Below, piece by piece: positions 43,066 to 51,272 of a stretch of 64,000 nucleotides of DNA (positions are counted from its first letter, which is position 1; the number at the start of each line of letters is the position of its first letter). The stretch lies in the NCBI GenBank assembly GCA_963811905.1, contig CAWETK010000014.1, forward strand, positions 62,001-126,000, read 5' to 3'. The notes below the pieces were generated by a model that had not been told where the DNA came from, ran no database searches, and saw only the letters and a list, made by a program, of their open reading frames with translations. A program made the position numbers and the translations under genes. This DNA comes from DATFVA01 sp963811905 (GTDB lineage Bacteria > Bacteroidota > Ignavibacteria > Ignavibacteriales > Ignavibacteriaceae).

Positions 43066-43770
43066 TTAATCAGCGGAAGTATCCTCATCTCCATCCTCAT
43101 CGCCCATAACAATTTTCTCATATTTATGTTTAATCATCTGGGCTTCGACTATAAAATAAACATCTTCAGCAATGTTGGTGGCATGATCTGCCAGTCTTTC
43201 AAGGTGCCTTGAAATTACAAGAAGCGCCACTCCGGGATCAACATTCTCAGGTTTCTCTTTCATTATTTCCTTTAACATTGTATGATTCACAGCGTTCAGC
43301 TCATCAACCTGGTCATCTGTTTCAATAACTTTTTTTGCAAGATTAGGATCACCATTTATGAATGAATCAATTGCATTTTTAATCATATCTCTTGAGATCA
43401 GCGACATTTCTTTTATACGGGTTCTTTCATAAAAATCCGGTTTCTTTTTAAACTCTTTAACTCCCTCGGCAAGGTTAACGGCAAGGTCACCTATCCTTTC
43501 AAGGTTAGTATCAATCGTGAGAGCCGACATTATCAGTCTCAGGTCCATAGCTACCGGCTGACTTAGTGCAAATATTTTCTGACAGATTTTCTCAATCTTG
43601 ACGTCGTATTTATCGACCTTAACATCTCTTTCGATTACCATGTCGGCCAGTTCAGCGTCCTCTTCATCAATTGCTTTTAATGCTGATTCGACCTGTTCAT
43701 CAACAAGACTGCACATTTTTATCAGCCTGGTTTTTAACTTTTCTATCTGAATTTCAAACTGACGTTCCAT
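43066..43770 (-). CDS. phoU: Phosphate signalling protein PhoU
   Basis: A 234-aa all-helical protein with two PhoU repeats: 'LKTRLIKMCSLVDEQVESALKAIDEEDAELADMVIERDVKVD' and 'MSLISRDMIKNAIDSFINGDPNLAKKVIETDDQVDELN', with 'LRLIMSALTIDTNLERIGDLAVNLAE' and 'LVISRHLERLADHATNIAED', the metal-binding E..R.gD.a.n..E segments. PhoU represses the Pho response with the Pst transporter and PhoR. The ATG follows a GGAAGGAGCGG site. It is the last gene after the second pstB, 33 bases away. Confidence 0.95.
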   Translation of the reverse strand: MERQFEIQIEKLKTRLIKMCSLVDEQVESALKAIDEEDAELADMVIERDVKVDKYDVKIEKICQKIFALSQPVAMDLRLIMSALTIDTNLERIGDLAVNLAEGVKEFKKKPDFYERTRIKEMSLISRDMIKNAIDSFINGDPNLAKKVIETDDQVDELNAVNHTMLKEIMKEKPENVDPGVALLVISRHLERLADHATNIAEDVYFIVEAQMIKHKYEKIVMGDEDGDEDTSAD

Positions 43771-43802
43771 TTTCCGCTCCTTCCGTTCATATTATATTGG
43801 AA

Positions 43803-44561
43803 TTAACCAAACCTTCCGGTAACATAATCTTCGGTCTGTTTCTTCACAGGTTTTGTGAATATCCTGCTTGTTTTATCATATTCAATAAGTTCACCCAGGT
43901 AAAAGAAAGCGGTTTTGTCGCTTACCCTGGCTGCCTGCTGCATATTATGAGTAACTATAACTATCGTATAATTCTTTTTCAGATCGTGTATCAATTCTTC
44001 TATCTTTGCCGTTGAAATCGGGTCAAGGGCACTTGCCGGTTCGTCCATTAAAACAATTTCGGGCTCAATAGCAAGTGTACGTGCTATGCACAACCGCTGC
44101 TGCTGTCCCCCCGAAAGACTAAGCGCAGGCGATTGAAGCCTATCCTTCACCTCATCAATTAAAGCAGCCTGCGTCAGAGAACGTTCAACGATTGCATCGA
44201 GCTTCTTTTTATCCCTTGTTCCGTTCAGTTTTATCCCAAACACCAGGTTTTCATAAATTGTCATCGGGAAAAGATTTGATTTCTGAAAAACCATCCCTAT
44301 ACTTCGACGCAGGTTCACAACATCGACATCCCTGGCATATATATTTTTTTCATCTATATAAATTTCACCGCTGATCCTAACGCCATCGATCAGATCATTC
44401 ATCCTGTTAATTGATCTGATGAAAGTGGATTTACCGCATCCGCTGGGTCCGATAAAAGCAGTTACTTTATTTGCAGGGATATCCATTGAAATATCATTCA
44501 GAGCCTGTTTAGTTCCATAGAACAGGCTTAGATTTTTAACCGATATTTTTATTTCTTTCAA
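43803..44561 (-). CDS. pstB: Second phosphate ABC transporter ATPase PstB
   Basis: A 252-aa ATPase closely similar to the pstB at 36914: Walker A GPSGCGKST, 'GMVFQKSNLFPMTIYENL', signature LSGGQQQRL, Walker B IVLMDEPASALD and the same ending 'KKQTEDYVTGRFG'. The start is TTG. In the Q-loop segment KSNLFP replaces the usual KPNPFP. No pstC/pstA accompanies it; instead it stands between phnE and phoU. It could power the pst permease under other conditions, or serve the phn permease. Confidence 0.95.
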   Translation of the reverse strand: MKEIKISVKNLSLFYGTKQALNDISMDIPANKVTAFIGPSGCGKSTFIRSINRMNDLIDGVRISGEIYIDEKNIYARDVDVVNLRRSIGMVFQKSNLFPMTIYENLVFGIKLNGTRDKKKLDAIVERSLTQAALIDEVKDRLQSPALSLSGGQQQRLCIARTLAIEPEIVLMDEPASALDPISTAKIEELIHDLKKNYTIVIVTHNMQQAARVSDKTAFFYLGELIEYDKTSRIFTKPVKKQTEDYVTGRFG

Positions 44562-44650
44562 TTAGGTGCGATGCAGATTATGGTAAAATAAACTGAAAAA
44601 TTAGTATACAGTATACAACGAAAACAGGTAACCGGAAATATTGGAAGATT

Positions 44651-45724
44651 TTAATAAATTGCTTCCCTGATCCTTGCGCTGATATAGTCCATTACCCAGA
44701 CTACAAATGCTATCATAAGGACAAGGAGTCCCACTTCATGCCATCGTGCAAGTCCCTGGTACTGCATAAGCATAGTGCCGATACCTCCGCCGCCTACCAG
44801 TCCTATTATCGTAGCCATCCTTACGTTAATATCCCACCTGTATATTGTAAATGACAGGAAAGGCAGAACTATCTGCGGAACTACCGCATACCACACAACC
44901 TGTACTTTATTTGCGCCGGTTGCACTTATGGCTTCCAGGGGGCCGGTTTCAATATTTTCGATTGCCTCCGAATATAATTTAGCATTTGATGCTATGGTGT
45001 GAACAAGAAGCGCTATCATCCCCGCGAATGGACCGATACCTACCCAGACAGAAAATATTATTGCCCAGATCAATGGTTCTATCGACCGGATAAAATTCAG
45101 TATAATTCTGAGTATAGTATACACAGCAAAACTTAGTTTATTATCCTTCATTAAATTCCGGGCAGTGAAAAATGAGAGGAGCAGTGTAATAGGAATTGAA
45201 ATCAGCGTTGCCAGCAGTGCGATATAAATCGTTTCAATCATTGCAAACAGTGCATCGTCGAAGATCCCAAACTCAGGCTGAAATAAGGAGCTGAATATCC
45301 TTTCAGCACCCTGGATTCCCTCACTGCTGAACAAATCCACGATGGAAATTCTTGTAACAATCCATCCTGCAATAAAAGTAATATTGAAAAGAAACCATCC
45401 GAAAATCTCAACTGTGTATTTTGTTACTTTGGTATCTCTGGAGATTCCGAAAAGTTTAGCAGATAATGAAGTGCGTGAATAAGTCCATAAATAACCGGCG
45501 ATTATACTTATCATCAGCAATATAAAAATATTATTCCAGCTGAAGGGAATGTAACGGAGGTTGAGTATGAACTTATAATATATTGCTCTGTCCAGGATGA
45601 TCAGACTGTAAAAGATAAAGAAGATGTCAAGCAGAACAGATTTGACAAAATTGAATTTTGCCTCCCGCTTCCTGCTGTTTGCAAGTATTACCTGCGGATG
45701 TAATTCGAGTTCAGGATCAATCAT
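44651..45724 (-). CDS. phnE: Phosphonate/phosphate-type ABC permease PhnE
   Basis: A 357-aa permease with the EAA loop 'EAISATGANKVQVVWYAVVPQIVLPF' and the family segment 'SIEPLIWAIIFSVWVGIGPFAGMIALLVHTIASNAKLYSEAIENIETGPLEAI'. PhnE proteins are usually about 260-290 aa; the extra N-terminal part here (about 1-130) adds two or three membrane helices. It overlaps phnC by four bases (ATGA). No C-P lyase genes are seen, so the substrate could be phosphonate, phosphite or phosphate. Confidence 0.92.
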   Translation of the reverse strand: MIDPELELHPQVILANSRKREAKFNFVKSVLLDIFFIFYSLIILDRAIYYKFILNLRYIPFSWNNIFILLMISIIAGYLWTYSRTSLSAKLFGISRDTKVTKYTVEIFGWFLFNITFIAGWIVTRISIVDLFSSEGIQGAERIFSSLFQPEFGIFDDALFAMIETIYIALLATLISIPITLLLSFFTARNLMKDNKLSFAVYTILRIILNFIRSIEPLIWAIIFSVWVGIGPFAGMIALLVHTIASNAKLYSEAIENIETGPLEAISATGANKVQVVWYAVVPQIVLPFLSFTIYRWDINVRMATIIGLVGGGGIGTMLMQYQGLARWHEVGLLVLMIAFVVWVMDYISARIREAIY

Positions 45725-46482
45725 CTGATTTCCACCTCTTCAGCCTCTTCTCCATAGATTGTTTTAAACCAGGTTTCATCAATATCAGCAGGCATCCCTT
45801 CATAAATTATTTCACCTGCCTTCAGGGCAATGACTCTTGAGGCATATCTTCTGACCAGGCTCAGGAAATGAAGATTGCATATAACTGTAGTTCCAAGTTC
45901 CTTATTTATTTTCTCAAAATACTGCATTACCGAATTGGAAGTGGCCGGGTCGAGTGAAGCTACAGGCTCATCTGCGAGAAGCAGTTTCGGATTCTGCATA
46001 AGGCTCCGTGCAATTGCAACTCTCTGCTGCTGACCTCCGCTCAGAGTGTCGGCACGCAGGTCCGCTTTCTCAGTAATTCCGACTCTTTCAAGGTTCAGGT
46101 AAGCTTCCTTCATTGTATCTTCACCAAAGCGTTCAAATACAGATTCGAAAGTACCAAGCGAACCGAGTTTACCGGTAATAACATTAGTGAGCACTGAGCG
46201 TCTCTTTATCAGGTTGAACTGCTGAAACACCATACCTATCTGGGATTTTGCTTTCCTGAGCTCCTCGCCTTTAATATGCGTAATATCTTTTCCGGAGAAT
46301 TTAACCTTACCGGAAGTCGGTTCAATTAATCGGTTAATCGATCTGAGAAGGGTGGATTTTCCTGATCCGCTGAGTCCGATTATAACAAGGAATTCTCCTT
46401 CTTCAACTTTAAAGGAGACTCCTTTTAAAGCGTGAGTTCCATTTTTATAAATCTTATGCAGGTTTTCTATTTCAAGCAGCAT
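45721..46482 (-). CDS. phnC: Phosphonate/phosphate-type ABC ATPase PhnC
   Basis: A 253-aa ATPase: Walker A GLSGSGKST, 'GMVFQQFNLIKRRSVLTNV', signature LSGGQQQRV, Walker B LLLADEPVASLD and the PhnC ending region 'VICNLHFLSLVRRYASRVIALKAGEIIYEG'. 'FQQFNL..R.sVL.NV' is characteristic of PhnC. The start overlaps the phnD stop (TAATG). Confidence 0.95.
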   Translation of the reverse strand: MLLEIENLHKIYKNGTHALKGVSFKVEEGEFLVIIGLSGSGKSTLLRSINRLIEPTSGKVKFSGKDITHIKGEELRKAKSQIGMVFQQFNLIKRRSVLTNVITGKLGSLGTFESVFERFGEDTMKEAYLNLERVGITEKADLRADTLSGGQQQRVAIARSLMQNPKLLLADEPVASLDPATSNSVMQYFEKINKELGTTVICNLHFLSLVRRYASRVIALKAGEIIYEGMPADIDETWFKTIYGEEAEEVEIR

Positions 46483-47411
46483 TAGTTCTTCATCAGGTTT
46501 TCAAATTTAATATTCTGTTCTTCAAGCAGTTTCCTCAGACCGTCATAATCGCTATCTTTCGTCCTGATCAGACCGCGAATATCATATATATCATACATTG
46601 ATTTTCCGCCCTGGGGGGTAGAAACATACTTTATCAATGCATCAATTATTTTTTCTTTCATACCTTCATCCATATCTTTCCTGAAAACCCAGGGGTCATT
46701 AGGAATCCGCTGGGTAAACCCAATAATCTTTACTTTCTGTTCAACATCCGGAAATTGTTTTTCAACTCTCATTCTTGCATCAAGAATTTCATGTGTCTTC
46801 GGATCAGGCGGAGCATAATACGTGGCACCTGCAGCCACCTGTCCCTGGTATACCATTGTAACTACATTATCATGGCGCATAGCAAAGACCGTTTCACTTG
46901 GTCTTATTCCCTTCTTATCAAGCATTGCTTTTGGAAGAATATAACCGGAAGTAGAAGATGGATCTACATAAGCAAAACTTCTGCCGTCGATATCAGAAAG
47001 GCTGTCAATTCCTGAATCATACCTTGTTATAAACTGCCCTTTATAAGATGTTTCATTATTATCTCTTACAATACGAAGTCTTGCTTCGGCACCGTATTTT
47101 GCATTCGCCATAAGATATGAAAACGTGTTGATGCTGGCAATATCTGCTTTCTTTGTACCGAATGCCTCGACGACAGCTATAAAACTGGCAGGAACAGCTG
47201 TTGTGAAATAATAACCGGTTTCCTTTTCCAGAAAATCCGTTAATTCTTTAGCATTTGTGGTTATTCTTTTAGCATCTACAGATGGAGTGAAATAAAGCTT
47301 AATCGGGTTGCTTCTTGTACCAAGAGCACCCTCATTTAACTCCCTGGAAGATGAAATTATTATGAAGATTATTATGGGCGAAAGGTATAGAAGATATTTT
47401 ACGGATCTCAT
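46482..47411 (-). CDS. phnD: Phosphonate/phosphate-type ABC substrate-binding protein PhnD
   Basis: A 309-aa protein with an N-terminal hydrophobic signal/anchor (about 5-21, no lipobox Cys). The PhnD marks are present: 'IKLYFTPSVDAKRITTNAKELTDFLEKETGY', 'VEAFGTKKADIASINTFSYLMANAKYG', 'SFAYVDPSSTSGYILPKAML' and 'GAT.Y'. It starts the run phnD-phnC-phnE-pstB-phoU. A GATAAT-repeat (Fur-like) lies 78-95 bases upstream. The start codon has no good ribosome site. Confidence 0.93.
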   Translation of the reverse strand: MRSVKYLLYLSPIIIFIIISSSRELNEGALGTRSNPIKLYFTPSVDAKRITTNAKELTDFLEKETGYYFTTAVPASFIAVVEAFGTKKADIASINTFSYLMANAKYGAEARLRIVRDNNETSYKGQFITRYDSGIDSLSDIDGRSFAYVDPSSTSGYILPKAMLDKKGIRPSETVFAMRHDNVVTMVYQGQVAAGATYYAPPDPKTHEILDARMRVEKQFPDVEQKVKIIGFTQRIPNDPWVFRKDMDEGMKEKIIDALIKYVSTPQGGKSMYDIYDIRGLIRTKDSDYDGLRKLLEEQNIKFENLMKN

Positions 47412-47488
47412 AACAGACTAATTTTAGAATGCTAAATATGCTAATAATTTTTCTCCTATCAAATATAAAATTGGGGTTTCATTGTTAA

Positions 47489-47506
47489 ATTATCATTATC
47501 ATTCAA
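47489..47506 (-). promoter_or_regulatory. GATAAT hexamer repeats upstream of phnD
   Basis: On the minus strand TTGAAT-GATAAT-GATAAT: three consecutive hexamers, the last two identical to the unit of the enterobacterial Fur box. The third, inverted hexamer of a full box is missing, so it is only a partial match. Iron control of a phosphate-type transporter would be unexpected, so this may be chance. Confidence 0.25.
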
Positions 47507-47572
47507 TTTTAATTTGATGGTCATTGATTAGAATTTGAAATGCCCCTTTCTAAGCTGTTCCAACGCTTTTGA

Positions 47573-47712
47573 GTCCATTTATATCTCCAACTTTCCACCT
47601 CCTGTTCTCCCTTTTCCTCTCATCTTCACTCAGTCTCCCCCTCTCGCTCCGATCTCCCATCTCTGATCTCCCCTTCCGACCTCTGTCCTCAAACTTCCCC
47701 CTTCTCCCTCCT
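47573..47712. repeat. Polypyrimidine intergenic repeat, copy C
   Basis: A C/T-rich tract of about 140 bases between phnD and the DUF7218-like gene. It carries CTCAGTCTCCCCCTCTC (47629-47645), identical to copy B, and CTCTGATCTCC, shared with copy A. It runs up to the 3' end of the DUF7218-like gene. No gene is seen in the 299-base gap. Confidence 0.65.
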
Positions 47713-47971
47713 AATGATTACGAAGTGCTTTAATCAATTCTCCCTTGTCCATACCTGACCTGCCTTCAATTCCGACTTTCTGTGCCTTATCGTATAATTC
47801 ATTTTTTGTCCATTCCTCATATTTAGGATGTTTACCTCCTTTTTTACCAGTCTTTTTCTTTGATGAGTTTGCAATCCTTGCTGCCTTTTCTTTGCTCATC
47901 CCTTTATCTCTCAATGCCTCGTATTGTTTCTTATCTTTTACTGATGGTCCTGGTCCTTTTCCGCCCGGCAT
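47711..47971 (-). CDS. DUF7218-like small basic protein with Rho_N/SAP-like tail
   Basis: An 86-aa, strongly basic protein: MPGGKGPGPSVKDKKQYEALRDKGMSKEKAARIANSSKKK followed by a C-terminal helix-turn-helix-like segment WTKNELYDKAQKVGIEGRSGMDKGELIKALRNH of the Rho N-terminal/SAP type, a possible nucleic-acid-binding fold. Such proteins are widespread, short and of unknown function, often near stress genes. Here it follows CsbD on the same strand, separated by a terminator. Confidence 0.85.
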   Translation of the reverse strand: MPGGKGPGPSVKDKKQYEALRDKGMSKEKAARIANSSKKKTGKKGGKHPKYEEWTKNELYDKAQKVGIEGRSGMDKGELIKALRNH

Positions 47972-47990
47972 ATCTCCTCCGATATATGTT

Positions 47991-48028
47991 AAAAAAAAGC
48001 GGCATACCGAAAATAAATTCGATATGCC
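47991..48028 (-). terminator. Rho-independent terminator of the csbD-like gene
   Basis: On the minus strand GGCATATCGAA and TTCGGTATGCC form an 11-bp stem with one G-T pair and a 6-base loop, followed by GC and eight T. It lies 25 bases after the stop at 48054, so it separates this gene from the DUF7218-like gene. Confidence 0.85.
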
Positions 48029-48053
48029 TTTCTATTCTAAAGATCAGATAAAT

Positions 48054-48239
48054 CTATAGACTTCTTATATAATTTATTATTTCTTCTCTGGAGGATCCGG
48101 TTTTTTTCTGGATCCTTCCAATGAGTTCATCTTCCTTGCCTTCAGAATACTGAAGATCATCATCAGTAAGATTACCCCAGTGTTGTTTTACTTTCCCCTT
48201 CATCTGATTCCAGTTGCCTTTTATTTCGAGCCTATCCAT
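48054..48239 (-). CDS. CsbD family stress protein
   Basis: A 61-aa protein with the CsbD pattern: IKGNWNQMKGKVKQHWGNLTDDDLQYSEGKEDELIGRIQKKTG, and a final SREEIINYIRSL. CsbD proteins are abundant general-stress proteins of unknown mechanism. It has its own terminator. An AAGAAAGGAACT stretch precedes the ATG. Confidence 0.93.
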   Translation of the reverse strand: MDRLEIKGNWNQMKGKVKQHWGNLTDDDLQYSEGKEDELIGRIQKKTGSSREEIINYIRSL

Positions 48240-48330
48240 AATAGTTCCTTTCTTTAATTATAGTTACAAAGTCTAAATTAAAGAATGTATTGAGATATCA
48301 AATGAAAATTGTCACAGAATAAATCCTTCG

Positions 48331-50226
48331 TTATCTCTGATTAAGTTCTATTTGATAGAAGTTATTTTTAGTATTGCTGTCGGGAATAAAAGCTGCACCC
48401 AATTCAACTTTTGTAACAGGTTTGGCCGGTTTAAACACAACCTTTACAGAATTATTATTTTCCCAGACAGAAGCCGACTTATAAACCGAATCCTTTGTTC
48501 CGTCTGAATAATAAAACACAAGGTTTACAGGAACCGGTATTTTCCCTTCATTAATTACTTCAACTGTTAAACCCGAATTTCCTAAAACAACATTTTTAAT
48601 ACCAAGGTCTGCATAATCTCTTGTGAAGTACCACGATTTCCAGAACCATGAGAGATCCTTACCCGCAGCTTTATTGAATGTGAAAAAATAATCAAAAGGA
48701 ATAGGATGTTTGCCATGCCAGGCATTAATATATAAATGAAGAGCTTCTTTAAATTTGTCCTCTCCCAGTACGTCACGCAGAAACAGGTATGAAAGTCCCG
48801 GCCTGGTATATGAAGCAAGACGGTAAGGTCTGTAACTCATATTCTCTGTTGTTACGAATAAAGGGATATCATTTTCAGTTCCGGCAGAAGTACTGAAGTT
48901 CTCTGCCTCCCTTTCGATCCTTCTCCTGTTGTGAAGTAATTCCTCCTCAAGATCAGTCGGAAGGAAAACAGCCCAGCCTTCGTCCATCCATGCATATTTC
49001 TGCTCATTTGTACCAATGTTAAAAGGGAAATACTGATGAGCACTTTCGTGGGAGGTTAGACTAACAGCACTGCTGTATGATTTAGTACTTCCATCATTGA
49101 TCAGCATAGGAAATTCCATTCCTCCCTCACCGTTAAAAACAGTAAAGGATGGAAAAGGAAACGGAACACCAGGCATTTCAGCGGAGAAATAATGTATACA
49201 CTGTCTTGCTATTTTTGCAACTCCGTAAAAATCTTCCGACTCTTTCTTATATACTGCGGCGATATAAACTCTTCTTCCGCGCTCGACCTGAAGTCCTGAT
49301 GCATCCCATAAGTAATGGTCACTCGTCCCATAGACTACATCGGTTATGTTTTCGGCCCTAAATTTCCAGGTGTTCAAGGGATTATCAGTATTATAGATCT
49401 GCCTGTTAAGATCAGCTTTGGAAATAATGTTTACTACGCTGTCGCTGTTCAGAGCAGATTTATATTTTTTCAGATACTCTCCGGAAAGTACCTCATCAGG
49501 GTTCTGAAGCACTCCTGTACCCCACACCCCGAAGGTATTCGGCACAGTCAACTCTATATTATAATTGGAAAAGTCATTATAGAATTCCTGCAGTCCTGTG
49601 TAGGGTATTACATCCCATCCGTCAATATCATCGTAAACGGAAACCTGGGGATACCAGTAACCTAACAAAAAAGAAGTGGAATCATATGTGCCCATCCGCA
49701 GATTCTCACCCCCCGGAAGCGTAAAGTTCCAGTCAATATTCATTTTAATATCTGAATGAGGCGCGAGAGGATTATCCTTCAGACTGATCGTAAAAAGTGT
49801 TCCCATCAATCCGAATTCCCTGTAGTTGCTCAGGTCCATTTCCTCACCCCGGAGCTTCAGATTTGAAATTGTCATTCCATCAGTTATCAGGTCAGAGCTT
49901 ATTGCAAAATTCCTTGAGGCATTTTTCCTATTAATATTCTGATATAACCTGATTACTATTCTGTCAAGTGTATCAGGACTATTGTTATGATAGACTATTT
50001 TTTCAGACCCGGTAAGCAGTCTTGCGGCAGGATTGAAGTCTGCTTTTATATCATAGTCTGATGAGTTCTGCCAGTACTTTGGTCCCGGAGTGCCATCCAG
50101 CGATCTTGTCCCCCGGTCATATGCTTTCTTTATATTCCTGGGAATGAATTCATCCTGGCTGAATGTATTATATGTACCGAGGAATAAGATTATGAACAGG
50201 ACGGTTAAATTCAGAACAGCTTTCAT
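48331..50226 (-). CDS. Secreted M1 family aminopeptidase-like metallopeptidase
   Basis: A 631-aa protein with signal peptide (to TFSQ, residue 24). Zinc site: HESAH at residues 393-397 and the third ligand Glu416 in WMDEGWA, the HExxH-x18-E pattern of M1. Instead of the common GAMEN exopeptidase motif there is GEGGMEFPM, which serves the same place. The N-terminal half is the M1 beta-domain ('YDIKADFNPAARLLTGSEKIVYHNNSPDTLDRIVIRLYQNIN'). It probably trims peptides in the periplasm. It lies 15 bases after ruvB. Confidence 0.9.
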   Translation of the reverse strand: MKAVLNLTVLFIILFLGTYNTFSQDEFIPRNIKKAYDRGTRSLDGTPGPKYWQNSSDYDIKADFNPAARLLTGSEKIVYHNNSPDTLDRIVIRLYQNINRKNASRNFAISSDLITDGMTISNLKLRGEEMDLSNYREFGLMGTLFTISLKDNPLAPHSDIKMNIDWNFTLPGGENLRMGTYDSTSFLLGYWYPQVSVYDDIDGWDVIPYTGLQEFYNDFSNYNIELTVPNTFGVWGTGVLQNPDEVLSGEYLKKYKSALNSDSVVNIISKADLNRQIYNTDNPLNTWKFRAENITDVVYGTSDHYLWDASGLQVERGRRVYIAAVYKKESEDFYGVAKIARQCIHYFSAEMPGVPFPFPSFTVFNGEGGMEFPMLINDGSTKSYSSAVSLTSHESAHQYFPFNIGTNEQKYAWMDEGWAVFLPTDLEEELLHNRRRIEREAENFSTSAGTENDIPLFVTTENMSYRPYRLASYTRPGLSYLFLRDVLGEDKFKEALHLYINAWHGKHPIPFDYFFTFNKAAGKDLSWFWKSWYFTRDYADLGIKNVVLGNSGLTVEVINEGKIPVPVNLVFYYSDGTKDSVYKSASVWENNNSVKVVFKPAKPVTKVELGAAFIPDSNTKNNFYQIELNQR

Positions 50227-50241
50227 TTTTTGTTTCTCCCT

Positions 50242-51270
50242 CTATTCAAATAAAGAATCCGGACTCTCCTGATTAAATTTATTTTTTTTGAACCTTTTAT
50301 ATGCCAGAGCAGTGGCCTCCCGCCCGCGAGGTGTCCGCTGAATAAACCCTTGCTGTATCAGGAAAGGTTCATAAACTTCTTCAATGGTTCCTGCATCTTC
50401 ATTTACTGCAACTGCAAGCGTGCTGAGACCAACCGGACCACCCTTGTATTTTTCTATTATTGCAAGGATTATCTCTTTGTCCATTTCATCGAGGCCGAAC
50501 TCATCTACCTCCAGGGCTTTTAAAGCTATCTTTGCCGTCTCCACATCCACAATTTTTTTATCATCAAAATCGGCAAAATCCCTTGTCCTCCGAAGAAGCC
50601 TGTTGGCGATACGGGGAGTTCCTCTCGACCTTTTGGCAATTTCCATTGCCGCATCTTTTTCTATTTTTAGGTTCAGAATCTTTGACGAGCGCTGCACGAT
50701 AGTATGCAGTGTCGCGGAGTCATAGTAATCCAGTCTGAATTTAATTCCAAACCTGTCTCTTAAAGGTGATGAAAGCATCCCTGCTCTTGTTGTAGCCCCG
50801 ACAAGCGTATACTTAGGAAGACTTATCTGAACGGTTCTTGCATTTGGACCGGTATCGATCATTATATCGAGTTTATAGTCCTCCATGGCTGAGTAAAGGT
50901 ATTCCTCCACGACCGGACTTAAACGATGGATCTCATCAATAAAAAGAACTGATTTTTCTTCAAGGTTGGTTAAGATACCCGCCAGGTCGCCTGGTTTTTC
51001 GAGAACAGGGCCGGAGGTTATCTTCAGTTTCACTCCCATTTCATTTGCAATGATATGGGCAAGTGTTGTTTTCCCCAGTCCCGGAGGTCCTGTCAGCAAT
51101 ACATGATCAAGAGCCTCTCCCCGTTTACAGGCAGCAGAGATAAAGACATTAAGGTTGTCTGTTATTTTACTCTGTCCGTTGAAATCCGAAATTTTCTTTG
51201 GTCTTAAAGTCTGTTCGATTTTCTTCTCAGAATCATTCACTTCCGGGTTTGTTGTATCCGATTTTCTCAT
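50242..51270 (-). CDS. ruvB: Holliday junction branch migration ATPase RuvB
   Basis: A 342-aa AAA+ protein: 'LRPKKISDFNGQSKITDNLNVFI', Walker A GPPGLGKTT, Walker B LFIDEIHRL, sensor GATTRAGMLSSPLRDRFG, and the C-terminal winged helix 'GPVGLSTLAVAVNEDAGTIEEVYEPFLIQQGFIQRTPRGR'. RuvB drives branch migration with RuvA, which is not in the window. It follows the DUF1624 gene by two bases, so they are probably co-transcribed. Confidence 0.97.
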   Translation of the reverse strand: MRKSDTTNPEVNDSEKKIEQTLRPKKISDFNGQSKITDNLNVFISAACKRGEALDHVLLTGPPGLGKTTLAHIIANEMGVKLKITSGPVLEKPGDLAGILTNLEEKSVLFIDEIHRLSPVVEEYLYSAMEDYKLDIMIDTGPNARTVQISLPKYTLVGATTRAGMLSSPLRDRFGIKFRLDYYDSATLHTIVQRSSKILNLKIEKDAAMEIAKRSRGTPRIANRLLRRTRDFADFDDKKIVDVETAKIALKALEVDEFGLDEMDKEIILAIIEKYKGGPVGLSTLAVAVNEDAGTIEEVYEPFLIQQGFIQRTPRGREATALAYKRFKKNKFNQESPDSLFE

Positions 51271-51272
51271 TA

